Source: Anaeromyces robustus (taxonomy: Eukaryota; Neocallimastigomycota; Neocallimastigomycetes; Neocallimastigales; Neocallimastigaceae). Taken from it: a stretch of 32,500 bases of DNA. Both the position numbers and the translations under genes were made by a program. Positions 1 through 17,949 of this stretch are shown one piece after another. Each line of letters opens with the position of its first letter. Position 1 is the stretch's first letter. The notes under the pieces are model-generated. The model ran no database searches and had not been told where the DNA came from. It worked only from the letters and a program-made list of their open reading frames with translations. The stretch lies in the NCBI GenBank assembly GCA_002104895.1, contig MCFG01000095.1:30001-62500 (forward strand), written 5' to 3'.

Positions 1-558
1 ATATCAGAAGTAAAATTAATATACAAAGAATTAAATACATACTAAAGCAGTAATATTAAAAGAATAAAATATTATATATTATTAGTATAACATATAGTTT
101 TAGTTTTTTTTTATTCATACATTATTCAGTATTTATACAAAGCGTAGTTTATAAGAAAATAAAATAATTTTTTATATAATTTAATATAATTGTTTATTTA
201 ATATTTTTCTTTTTTCTTTAATTAATAAACTTCTAATTATTAAATGAAAAATTTAAGTCTTATAAATTTTTTGTATTGTAGTAGAAGTTGAAAATTTTTT
301 ATTAAAAATAAAGAGAAAAAAGAAAAAATATAATTTTTTAGCATTAACGGATAATTAATAGTAACCATAATAATTAAATATAAAAATTTGAAAAAAAAAA
401 CAAAACAATAAAAAACGAAAAACTAAAAAAAGTAAAATAAATAAAGATTAAAGAACAAAACAGAATAAAACAAAAAACTTATAAAATAAGCAATAATCGA
501 TTATTTTTTTTATATAATTTTAAATAATAAATTTTTATAATAACTAATTATAATAAAA
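1..558. other. AT-only upstream region
   Basis: This stretch before the first gene is almost entirely A and T, with T-rich DNA in the first half and A-rich DNA from about 370 to 560. No open frame of useful length or RNA-like fold stands out. It presumably holds the promoter and 5' leader of the gene that starts at 559. No promoter element can be told apart from background at this composition. Confidence 0.5.
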
Positions 559-2301
559 ATGGATTTACTTAGTGAAACTTTGGATTTGATAGAAAAAGAT
601 GAAAAAGAAAGAACGAACACTTCTTCTATGAATAGTGTTACAACATTTGTTCAAAAGGATAGTGATAATAAAGAAATAATAAAAAATGAGGAAAATAAAG
701 AAAATAAAAAGGAAAATAATATCAGGAATAATAATTCTGAAGAAGAGAATAATAATATTACGAAAAATAATATTATTAATGATAGTACACATCAAAGAGA
801 GAGCACAACAGAATCAAATATTACACGTATAAATTCTGAAAGTATTAGAAGTTCAGATTCTTTTGAAATTAGATCCGATTCTGGATCTGAAACTGATAAT
901 GAAGTTAGTATTGTTGATGATGAAGAATTTAAGTCATTTCCAGATGAAAATACAATAATATGTATACAGAATGATAAAGAAGAAATTATAAGATATGATA
1001 ATAATTATTATGATTATGTTAATCAAAAAAATGGTCGTATGCGTGTTAATAGTTTACCAATTTCAGAAAATCGCAGTACTCAAAGAAGTCGTTCTAATAG
1101 TTCTTTGAGTACACCAGAACTTTTTATTTATGATAGTAATGAATATGATAGTTCAAGTAGTGTTAATTCATTTAATGGTATGCAAAATTTACAAAATTTA
1201 TTAAATGATAAAAGTTTTCAAATTTCTTCTCCAAATCTTCATCCATCTATGGCAAATGCTATTAAACCAGTTAATAAAAGTTTAAGTAAAAACAAAATAT
1301 TCCAAAATAATCAATTAATGGAAAGTGGTGAAACTCTTTTGAATGATGTAAACATAACAACTTCCGGTAGTCCTTCATCATCATCTCAAACTTCTGATTT
1401 AATTATTCCACAAAGAGGTGTTTCATTGATTGATGATGGTAGAAAAGCTAGAGTTAAATCTTTTATCGAATTTACTAATAATAAATCTAATAAGTCATCT
1501 TCTCATAATATATCTATAAAAACTAATGACCTTTTGAAAGATGATAATCAAAGTGATTCTTCCAAAACACACCCGTCACCTTCTACTCCTATTGAAGATT
1601 TATTTATGGGACCAATGTCTCGTTCATTTTCAGTTAATTCGAGTACAGGTTTATCGCCTTCATCTTATAGTGGAGAAAGTGGTTTTCGTCCCGTTTCTGA
1701 TCTTTATCGTAAGCATTCACTTGGAAGTCGTGAACAAATTCATAGTTCGACAAAAGAATCGGGAAAGAATAATCGTTATTCTACTTATGAAAATTATCGT
1801 TCAAGATCTTTATCTCCAAGTAAACGTAAGATAATTGCCTTGCCTGGTAATCATAATGTTGATAGTGGCGTAGAAAGAGGAAAATCTTCTTCAACACCAC
1901 CTACTCTTGGAAATAATCAAATGGAACAAATAGTTTATTCTCCTCTTATTAAAAATCTTACTATTGATTATGAGAATTCTTCAACTCAACCAATAACTGA
2001 AATGAAAAATGAATTACCCCATGCTTATACCAATAGTCCATCAAAAGAAAAAGAAGTTAAGGAAGCAGGTTGTCACAATGGTGAAAAATCATCTGAAAAT
2101 CAAACAAATGTAATGGATAAGCTATTTATTGAACAGGTCGCTGAAATTAATAATAATCAAAAAAAGGGTTTACATTCAAGCATAAGTACAAATAATTCAA
2201 CTAATACAATTAATACTACTCCTTCAAATATTTCTTCAGTTTCAATTAGTAAAAAAGGATCATCTGATTCTACTATTAACAACAACAACAACAACAACAA
2301 C

Positions 2302-2346
<45 letters not shown>

Positions 2347-4458
2347 TTATTAAGCCCTCATATTGTATCTGATGTAGTAAATACAGGAGTATACCTTCCT
2401 GTGAGTCGTAGAAAGTCTAGTATTCCAAAAAAACCAGTATTTTATGAAGAACCAAAGTCAACAACTAAATCTTCTGAGAAGGAAGTATTTGATACACTTA
2501 TTCAAATATTAGATCAATTAGAGGCCAAAAATTGTAAGAAAGATAAAAATGAGCCTTTAAATACAAATGTAACTGAACCAGGAGTTTCTGTTCAAAAAGC
2601 TTTAGAACATTTAGAGAAATCATATTTCCCAAATGGCCGTGAATTAAATGATCATCAAAATAAGTCTGGACATAGAGTTCCAGTTTTAAAGGATAATTTT
2701 CATATAAATCCTAGATCACCAATGCCAAAGGAAATTTTAATTAAAGGTTCTCAAAGTCCTATTCCTAAACCATACAATAATGAATTAAAAATGACTGTAG
2801 ATTCTGGTGCTATTCTTTCAAGAAAAACTAGCAATGGTGCAAAATTCAAAGGAATGGATGAAGTTCATAAAATTCATAATGGTAATAGTTCATATCATGC
2901 CAAATCTAAAAAGGAAAGAACTAAACAACAACAAATGATTCTTATGAAACAATTACAGCAAAAGCAAGAAATAAGAGTTAGAATGTTACAACAACAACAA
3001 CAACAAGAACTTCAAAATCAACTTAAACAACAAATTAATCAACAATTACAACAGAATGCCATTCTTCAACAAAAACTTAAACAAGTTACTGAGCCAAATA
3101 TTATTCAGAGTCCTAATATTCATCAAAGTCCAAATATTCATAAAGTTCATCTCGAACATGAATTTAATTCTCCTTATATTGGTTATAATAATGATATGTC
3201 TGAAAATAATCCACATCGTTATGATTCAATATCAACAACTTCAGTTGTATCAAAATCTCCAAGACCAAGAAAAAGTTCTTTTGGTACTCAAAATTATACT
3301 TCTCCTTATCAAAATTTTCTTTCTCCTGTTCAAAACTCACCAGTAATTACTCATGAACAATTAAATATTCCAATTACTCAAGATTTCCATAATAATTCTA
3401 TTAATATACGCACAAAAAGTAATAATTTGTTGGAAACTCCAACCTCATCTACTCTTTCTTCTTCTTATGATAGTATGAAGGATTTTAAATCATCTACTGG
3501 TTTATTTATCCCAACTATTTATTCTAGTGATATTAATCTAGCTAGATCTTCACCAAGTTCTTCATATTCTAGAACATCAATGATGGTTCCAAGTTTAGGT
3601 ATTTCTCCAAATATGCCAAATGTTCAATCAAAGAGTTTCTCAATTGATGTTACTAATGATACACCAGTTGTTGGTGGTCCGCAACAAAAATTATATAGTA
3701 GAAGTCCTTCTACTCATAATGTTGATATTAGTACATCTGACGAAGCTAAAAAACAACGTAAATCAAAAAAGTCTTCTATCTTTTATATTCCACCAGATAA
3801 TAATTCGAAACCATTATCTGCAGTAGTTTCTGATGTATCTGATGTTTCTAGTTCCAGTAATGAAATTGATACTGCTACGAAGAATAATACTGTTATTAAC
3901 AATAATACTAACAAAGATGGTCTCGTAAATATTAGAAATTCTATATATAAGAATCCTAATAATTTATCTTATGATGATCTTTCATTATTAAAAGAAAAAA
4001 ATGAAAAGATAGGTCCTTTAAGAAAATCTAATTCTATAGGAAGTTTTCTTAATAATTATGGAAATGTTAATGGTCATTCAGAATCAAAGAAAACAAATTT
4101 TGGATATCCTGAAGGTGAAACTTTTGTTCAACGTTTCTTAAATGAAATTCATGCTGGTACAGGATTTGAAAATAATATTTTACAACAAAAGAGGGAGAAT
4201 GATAAAATTGAAATGGAAATTAGAAGAAGAACATTTAATGTGAATAATAATTTTTTAAACGCAAAATCGAATCCTATTAATATTAAACCATCGTTAAAGA
4301 ATAATATTAATGGATCTTATGAATCCTATGAATCCTATAGTTATAGTCCAAATAATTTTTCACATCATGAAGGTAATTATCAGTATTTATTAAATGATAA
4401 TCATCAAAAATCTGATGGATATCAAAATATTAATAGTTTAACCAACAAATATTTTTAA
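559..4458 (+). CDS. Large disordered Asn/Ser/Gln-rich protein, 1299 residues, function unknown
   Basis: This is one uninterrupted frame from ATG to TAA with clear coding composition, and no intron is needed. I do not recognise the family. Most of the protein looks disordered. It has an acidic Asn/Glu-rich N-terminus, a poly-Asn run at about residues 574-596, and a Gln-rich probable coiled coil at about 785-844. Short SPNI-type repeats follow near 3100-3140. Several basic-directed serine motifs of the R-K/R-x-S type are spread along it, near residues 176-186 (RSRSNS, then STP), 617-621 (RRKSS), 755-758 (RKTS), 904-907 (RKSS) and 1155-1159 (RKSNS). These resemble sites for basophilic kinases or 14-3-3 proteins. 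Two less repetitive patches, about 640-690 and 1183-1230, could be short folded or docking segments. There is no signal peptide or membrane segment. A scaffold or kinase-regulated adaptor is possible, but that is inference only. An AATAAA lies at 4480, 22 nt past the stop, but this hexamer is common here. Confidence 0.85.
2278..2346 (+). repeat. In-frame Asn codon repeat, AAC8 then AAT15
   Basis: This trinucleotide tract lies inside the large disordered gene and encodes about 23 asparagines. It is split sharply into eight AAC codons followed by fifteen AAT codons. Confidence 0.95.
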
Positions 4459-4504
4459 AAAGTTTGAAGCCATTAAGTAAATAAATATATATATAATATT
4501 AAAT

Positions 4505-4945
4505 ATAAATTTAAACAAAGCTAAACACAAAACTAACAAAAACAAAAAACAAAAAAATCAAACAAATAAATAAACAAATAACAAAAGAAAAAATACCAAA
4601 AAAAAAAACAAAAAAAAAAAAAAACAAAAAAACAAAAAAACTAAAAAAAACAAAAAAAAAAAACAAAAAACTAAAAAAAAAACAAAAAACAAAAAATAAA
4701 AATATCAAATCTAAATAGAAAATAAAAACAAAATAAAAAATAATTAATAATTAAAAAAAAAAGTAACAATTTAAAATTAAACATAAAACAAAACATAGTA
4801 AAAAAAAAAAAAAAAAGTAAGAATTTTAAATAAACAAAATTAATGAAACAAAACAAACAAACAAACAAACAAACAAAAAAAAAAAAAACAAATAAAATAA
4901 ATGGTACAAATAAATAAATAAGCATAATAAAAAAAGCAAAAGTCA
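4505..4945 (+). repeat. A/C-rich, G-depleted low-complexity tract
   Basis: The plus strand here is dominated by A runs broken by single C or T bases, with almost no G over about 440 bases. It includes a short (CAAA)n array around 4852-4880. It begins just past the stop of the large disordered gene, so part of it may be that gene's 3' UTR. Confidence 0.8.
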
Positions 4946-6087
4946 ATCGTATAATAAATAATTACAAACATGATCATAGGTGCATTTTTATATGGATAAA
5001 TTCAAATTAATATGAGTATCATTTTTTTTATAAATTTTAAATTTTTTAAAAAAACGATAATTCATAAATTAAATTTAATTTATAAATAAAAAAATGTACC
5101 TTTTTTTTTTATATCATAAACAATTTTCTATAATATCCTAAATTTTCCTGAATATTATTTAGTTTAGAAAAAGTGAAATAAAGTGATAAATAGAATAAAA
5201 GAAAAAGAAAATTTAATTCAGGAAATCTCATTTATATCAAACGTATTATTAAAACCAAAATCACATTAAAACAATAAGCGTATTTTAAAAGCAATTACTA
5301 AGTAATTATTGCTTTTTTTATAATATTAATTTAAAAACGTATAAATTTTTTTTTCTTTAATTTATTTTTTTATAATTTATATAATTAATATTTTTATTCA
5401 GAGTTATATATATATTTTGTATTATTTAGTATTTCTTTACTTATATATAATCATGTAAGTTATACAAAGGAATAATAATGAATATAATTATATATTTAAA
5501 TAATGAATGAATGAAAATAATTATTTTTTATTGTAATTAAATAATCATTAAATAAAATAAAACAGAACAAGACTAAAACTAAAACAAAAAACATAAAAAA
5601 CAACAAACAAAATAACAAACAAAAATTAATAAATATTTATAATAATTTTTTTTTTTAAAAAAAAAAATATGTTATATATATTATATAATTTTAATATAAT
5701 ATTATATATCATATCATAAAAAAATATCAAACAAATGTGTAAATAAAATTATTATTATTTTATTATTATACTAATTATTTAATAAATAATAATAAATAAT
5801 AATAATATAAGAGTAAGGGAAAAAAAACATTTAATTAATAATAGAAAATAATTATAATGAAAAAAAATATAATTTTTTTTTTATAAATTTAAATTTTTTA
5901 TTATTAATGAATAGTTTAAAAAATAATAATAATAATAATATTAAATCAAAATCAAAAAATAAATAAAATTTTAAAATACTTTAATATAAAGTATAAAGTA
6001 TTTTTAAAAAAAAAAAAAAAACACAAAACTGTAACTATTTATTTTTTTGTATATTTATTTATCTTTAGTGTAATGAGAAAAATTATT

Positions 6088-6175
6088 AAACACAAATCAG
6101 TTAAGAAAAAAAAATTTTAAAAATTTTATTTTTGTGTTTTATTATGGAAATTTTTTTCCTTAAGGGATTTGTGTT
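6088..6175. repeat. Imperfect inverted repeat, arms about 28 bp
   Basis: The left arm (about 6088-6116) and right arm (about 6148-6175) share AACACAAATC, then TTAAG, then an A run ending in TTT, in opposite orientation with a few mismatches. The loop is about 31 nt. It could be the scar of a small foldback element or a chance AT-rich hairpin. No target-site duplication is clear. Confidence 0.55.
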
Positions 6176-6954
6176 ACATACTAATAATGGATTATAACGG
6201 ATGATAAAGATGATACTTTTGAATATAGAGTAGTATATTCTTTCCCTTCTTTGGTTTAAAAAACATAAAAAACCAATAATATTTAAACAAGGCTTTTTTT
6301 TTTTTTATAATACCTTACATATAAGTTTAAATGCATTTTGCAAATTTAATAAATATAAAATATAAAGCGTTAAGAAGTTACTTTCTATATAAAAATTTTA
6401 TAATAACTTAATTATTTTTAGATTTTTTCTTTATAATATTTTTAATAGATAATTTTTTTTTATTTTTTTTTATAATATTAAGAAGTATATTATCTAGTTA
6501 AAAAAATTGATATTTAATTCTGTATATATTATTATTATTATTATAATTATTGATAATTCTTATTATTCAATAAAAGGTATAATAATATTATTTTGTAAAT
6601 TTTTTATATATATATTTTTTATTTTATTTTAATATTATATTATTATTAATAATAATCAAAATAATTTAAAAATAATCGTAATTTTTTTTTTTTAATATAT
6701 TTTTTTAAATTTATAATAATTATTATTTTATTTTTAATATCTACACTTTTATATTATTAATTATATAGTATAATATTTTCCAAAAATAGATAGTTATGAT
6801 TTACAAAACAAAAAGTATTTAATAATCAATAATTATTTTTATATATACATATAGAATGGTATATTAATTATATTACATATATTATATATTGTTGTTGATT
6901 TTATTTATTTTTTAGCTATTAATATTAATTTAATAAATTAATATGTATATATAT

Positions 6955-12670
<5,716 letters not shown>

Positions 12671-14539
12671 ATGACTAGTACAATTCTTGAGGAAGAATTT
12701 GATGAAAATTATGAACCAACACTTGAAGGTGAATATATTTGCTTTTTATAAATTATTGTTATTAAAACTAAACATTGTTATATATCTATAAATTTATATA
12801 AATATATATTAATATCCATATAAATTAGAAATTGAGGAATATGCCTCATTTCTTGGGATGGATGTAGAAAAAGAAAAACATTTTTTATGGATTGCACGAG
12901 AATCTTTGAAAGCTCCATTGCCACCAAATTGGAAGCCATGGTAATTAATTTATAAATTAAATAAATTAAACCAAATTGAACATATATATTTGTATATAAT
13001 CATATGAATAAGAAAAACAAGTTTTTTTTTGAAATATAAAAAATCAAATAACAATAAAAATAAAAATAACAATAAAAATAAAAATAAAAATAAAAATAAA
13101 AATAAAAATAAAAATAAAAATAAAAATAAAAATAATAATAAAAATAAAAATAAAAATAAAAATAAAAATAAGAGTGAAAAAGAAAAAAGAGATAGATTAT
13201 CAATTTATTAATAAGTATACTTTTTATTTTAATATTATATTAAAAAAGTCAAACAGATGATGAAAATATATATTATTTTAATTTTGTAACAGGTGAAAGT
13301 ATATGGGATCATCCATGTGACGAATATTATAGAAAACTTTATGAAAGTGAAAAAGAAAAATGTAAAAAAGAAGGTGTAGAAAGTTATAAAAAATCACATC
13401 CTTCTGTTGTAGATAATGTAATAATGAATATTATATATTATTCTTTTTTTTTTTTTCTATTTAAATAAAATTAATATAATAATGATTAATATTTATTGTT
13501 TATTTATTTAACATATGCGTTAAAATAAGTTATTAAAAAACAACAATCAGTTATCTGTAAAAAATTCAAAATTGAATGAAAATAAAACCAATGAAAAATC
13601 ATCATCTAAAATCGATGAATTATCACCAATAAAAAATTCATATTTGAAACCAAAGTCAAAACAAGATGATATAGTAGAGTCTAAAGATACAGGAACATCA
13701 AATAAAAATAATTTATTAAATATATCTGATCTAAATTTATCTGTTAATGATGATGAAATTGATAATGAAGAAAAAACAGATTCATTGGAAGAAAGTAAGA
13801 AAAATAATAATTATACAATAAACATATTTATGTATACACATAAATTATTTATATTTTGATGAAATAATGTTAATAAATAATTTGTTTCTTTATAAAACTA
13901 TATAAAATATTAATCCTTAAAAGTATTAAATAATGTTCAAAATACTATTAACAAGAGTATTGAAAACGAAGAAGAAGAGATAAATGAAAGTGAAGAAGTA
14001 GAAGAAGAAGATGATGAAGAGGACGAAGATGATGATGAAGATGAGGAAGATGATGATGAAGACGAGGAAGAAGACGAAGAAGAAGAAGAAGAAGAAGAAG
14101 AAGAAGAAGGGGATGAAGAAGGGGATGAAGAAGTAGAAGAGGAAATTGATGATGATTTTGAAGAATATGATGAAGATGAAGAAGATGAGGAAAATATTGA
14201 TGAAAAATCTGAAAATTTAGAAAATTCAGAAGAAAATCAAAATAATATATCAAAAATTATTGCCAATCAAAAAGCAGTTATTGAAATGAACTCAGAAATT
14301 AGTGAAAATTATAGTATAACAGATAGTAAATTAAATAATGAGGAAAATAATAAATCATTAAATACGCTTCCTAATATTAAACCAAATTCTAAAAAGAATT
14401 TGGTTATTGAATTTGCATTAACTACTAATAAAGAAGATTCAACTCATAGTAGAAGCATTTCTATAAAACATACAAACAATAATAATAATGATAATGATAA
14501 GGATAAGGATAATGATAATGATGATAAAAGAAATATAAC

Positions 14540-14585
<46 letters not shown>

Positions 14586-17500
14586 GTAAATGATGATGAT
14601 AATGATGAAATTCAACAACTTAATTCTCAAGTAAAAAAAACAAAAGAAGAAATACAAACTCAGTTAGATAAATTAAAAGAAAAGTATGATCATCAAATTA
14701 AAGAATTAAATAAAGCTAATGAAGATAAAATAAAGGAAATTGAAGCCATGCATGAAGTAGAAATTCAAAATTTAATGGTAAGTAATGAAAAAGAATTAGT
14801 TAAAGAACGTGAATCTTTTATCGAAAAAAAAAATGAATTAAAAAAAGCAAATGATGTGGAATTAAACAATATAAAAATTAAAAACAAAAGTGAAATAGAA
14901 AAAATTATCACTTCACATAAAGAAGAAGTTACTAAAATGACTCGTGAGTATCGTCAAAAAATTGAAACTATAAAGATTGAAAGTGAAAAGGGTATGAAAG
15001 AATTGAAAAATGATTTTGAAATACAAAAAAATAAATTAATGAATGATTATAAGAATAAACTTGAGGAAATTAAAAAGGGTAATGAAACACATCTATCAGA
15101 ATTTCAAAATTCTAATATTCAAAAATTACAAACGGATCAAGAAACCTTATATAAAAGTGAAATAGATAAAATAAAAAATCAATTTTCAGAGAAATTGAAA
15201 TTGTTTAGAAATGAAGAAGAAACAAAATATGAAAAAGAATGTCAAAATATTAGTAATAGTAATGCTACTAAAATAGAAAATGAAAAAGTTAAGATAGAGA
15301 AAGAATATGAAATAAAAATTAAAACATATCAAAAACAAAAAGAAGAAGAATTAGAAAAGATGAAGAAAGAGTTTGAAAACCAAAAGCAACAATTAAATTT
15401 AAAACAAAAACAAACTCTCGATGAAATAATGAATCAAAAATTAGATGATGAAAAAATAAAAGAAATGAAAGATCAAATTGAACTTAATAATTCTAAGGAA
15501 TTAGAAAATATTAAAAATAAAGAAAAGGAATTAAATGAAGAAATTATTAGGAGAAAGGAAGAAATTCAACAAATTAAGGAATATAATTTAAAAAAATTAC
15601 AAACAGAAAAAGAAAAGCTACAACAGCAGTATGAAGAAGATTTTGAAAAAATGAAACTTGAATTAACAAAATCTACTGATGTTAAAATGAATGATGAACG
15701 TATAAGAATTCAAAGTGATTATGATACCAGATTAGAAGAAATTAAAATAGAAATAAAAAAAGAATTTAATGAAAACAAATTAAAATATGAAGAAGAAAGG
15801 AAAAAACAAGGAGAAATATTAGAGGAAGAAAATAAAGAAAAAATTTATGAATTTATTCAACAAATGAAGAAAAAAGAAGAATTAAAATTAACACGAGAAT
15901 TATTGGAAAAACAAGAAGAAGAAAAGGATAAATTTAATAAACAATTAGCTTTAAGACGAGATGAATGGATTAGAGAAGAAGAGGAAGAGGAAAGAAATTT
16001 CTGTGATCGTATTAAAAAAATTCATATTAATATTAATGAATTAATGAATCAAGAGAAAAAAAGGGAGGAAATGTATCGTCAACAATTAGAAATTATTAAT
16101 ATTGATAATAAAAATCCAGAAGCTCAAGATGATCCTGAAAAAGAAACTATTGGTATAAGTATGGATTTACGAGCTAAAATAAAATCTCATCAAAAAATTA
16201 ATGAACAATTATTAATGGATATTGAAGATCAACGTAAAAAATTAGAAAATCATAAGGAAATGTTAGAGAATGAACTTCAGCAATTAATTGAAGTTTATGA
16301 TAAAAGAAAAGTTGAAATTGAAAAAAATAAGTTATCGTTAGAAGAAGATTCTACTGTATATAAAAACGCTATAGAAAAAGAAGTAAACGAGTTAGCTTCT
16401 ATTGTAAAAGCTCATTGTATTAATGCTAGAAAAGCTTATACATCTATTAATTTAAATTATAAGAATAATAGTAATGGCAAAACATTAAAAAATGATGATG
16501 AAACATATAGTCCTATTTTAAAAGTACAAGGTATAGAAATAAAAAATAATTATTCTTTCATATTAGATATATAGTATAACATAAATATTATATTTCTTTA
16601 TGGTTTTATTTATTTATGCATTATGTATATTATTTTTATTGTAAAATATTATATAATTTTTCTATAAAGGTAATAATAATAAAGATGATAAGAAAAGTAA
16701 AAATTATATAAAATCATATATTGAAACCGATGGAAATGAACACTTTGATCTTATAGATCAACATCTTAAACAAACGGCAAAAGATTTAGAACTTTCAAAG
16801 AAAAAATTAGTATCTCAAAATAATGATTTAATAAATATATATGATCATCCAAAAATTAAAGGTTATAGACATGACAGTCACAATTCATCTGAAAGAAATA
16901 GAGAAAATGAAGATAATGATTCTTTACTTTCTGAAGATTTAGAATCCAATAAATTAAATGAGTTAGATATGAGTCATAAAAAAATTGACATATCAGAAAT
17001 TGAATATGAAGACGATAATGTTAAAAATAATATACCCATTAAATATTCAAATTCTAATGATAATTTATATAATATAAATAAACGTATCAATGATATTAAT
17101 GAATTAAGTGAAAAATACAATTGGAAAATAAAACCTAATATTATGAAATATACTTCTAATATGGATGAATCTGAAAATTCAAAATCAAAGAATTCTTTAA
17201 ATAATAAATCTAAAAGCCATAGTTCAGATAGTTATAATTCTAGATTGAACAATAGTAAGGGTGATATAAATATGCCTAGAAAGTATGAAAATAATTATAT
17301 ACTTGGTGCTAACATAAATGAAGCTACTAGTTCTCCTTATCTTAGGAAAGAAACATCTTATCGTTCTAATAATAATAAAAAAATTTTATATGATGATGTT
17401 TATGAATCACCCTCTAAAAAAGATTATATAAATAAAAACATTATATTTGATACTGAAGAATTAGGTAAGGAATTAGATAGTCTTTTAGATCATATTCGAA

Positions 17501-17949
17501 CCACAAGAAATAATTCAACTTATGGATTATTTGATAAAAAATTCAAATATACTAAATCTTATGGTTATGATAATCCCACAGAAAAGGAAGATTATTCTGG
17601 ATCTGTTGGTCATAGAATGAATACTGTTGGAGGTACTTCTCAAGATTATGTCACAAGTAAATACTCATTATTAAACAATGATAAACCTTATTATTTTATG
17701 AATAATGATAGAGGATCTTATAATTATGGAAATAGTTATAATAAAAATTCCCTAACATCCAATCCTTCTTTAAAATATTATGATGAGCCACTTCATACTG
17801 GTAAATCTTCAAGTTTTCATACCAATATACAATCTAAAAATGATGATTTATACTCCTTCAATAATTATAATCTGAATCAATCACAAGCTTTAAGTCTAAC
17901 AAATAAATCTGAAGCCTTATTAAAAGAACATCGTGCTTGGTTAAAGTAA
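12671..17949 (+). CDS. CEP164: CEP164 homologue, basal-body distal appendage protein, 6 exons, 1496 residues
   Basis: Exons: 12671-12728, 12829-12940, 13249-13417, 13530-13794, 13924-16530 and 16670-17949. All introns are GT...AG and phases sum to 1497 codons. CEP164 sits on the distal appendages of the mother centriole or basal body. In animals its N-terminus recruits the kinase TTBK2 to start cilium assembly. The N-terminal 80 residues match the family closely. There is an [12 protein letters not shown] start, [20 protein letters not shown], then a WW domain at about residues 50-80 with Trp54, the aromatic YYF at 65-67, and GESIWDHP with Trp76. Cys57 and the WW core are created only by joining exons 2 and 3. 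A long Asp/Glu tract (encoded near 13970-14180) and a poly-Asn run (14538-14582) follow. A Lys/Glu-rich coiled coil of about 600 residues spans roughly 435-1040. The C-terminal 430 residues are Ser/Asn-rich and disordered. Length is close to the human protein (about 1460). Exon 4 could also begin at 13551, an alternative in-phase acceptor. Confidence 0.92.
13053..13170 (+). repeat. Tandem AATAAA hexamer array in CEP164 intron 2
   Basis: Near-perfect period-6 repeat of AATAAA on the coding strand, fully inside the 308-nt intron 12941-13248. A few units are AAC or AAT variants. Lys/Asn and Tyr/Phe frames across it are artefacts of the repeat. Confidence 0.93.
14538..14582 (+). repeat. (AAT)n coding repeat in CEP164, poly-Asn
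   Basis: About fourteen AAT codons in frame in exon 5 give a poly-Asn run just before the coiled coil. The preceding 40 bases are a degenerate GATAAT-type repeat encoding Asp/Asn/Lys. Confidence 0.95.

Larger units (their letters stand above)
4459..6954. other. Convergent intergenic spacer, no gene seen
   Basis: This 2.5 kb spacer lies between the 3' ends of the large disordered gene (+) and the RING ligase gene (-). The first 500 bases are an A/C-rich, G-poor tract. The rest is A/T with many homopolymers. It also holds a short imperfect hairpin near 5286-5318, an imperfect inverted repeat at 6088-6175, and a short coding-like fragment near 6195-6256. Long Phe-rich frames on the minus strand of 4511-4946 are the complement of A runs and are not genes. 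Confidence 0.6.

Noticed and set aside
4511-4946. Two Phe-rich minus-strand frames
   Set aside because: They are the complement of A-rich low-complexity DNA. They show no coding signal.
13000-13211. Lys/Asn-rich frame (+) and Tyr/Phe-rich frame (-)
   Set aside because: Both are readings of the AATAAA repeat inside CEP164 intron 2.
13948-14253. Leu/His/Pro-rich minus-strand frame
   Set aside because: It is the antisense of the CEP164 Asp/Glu tract.
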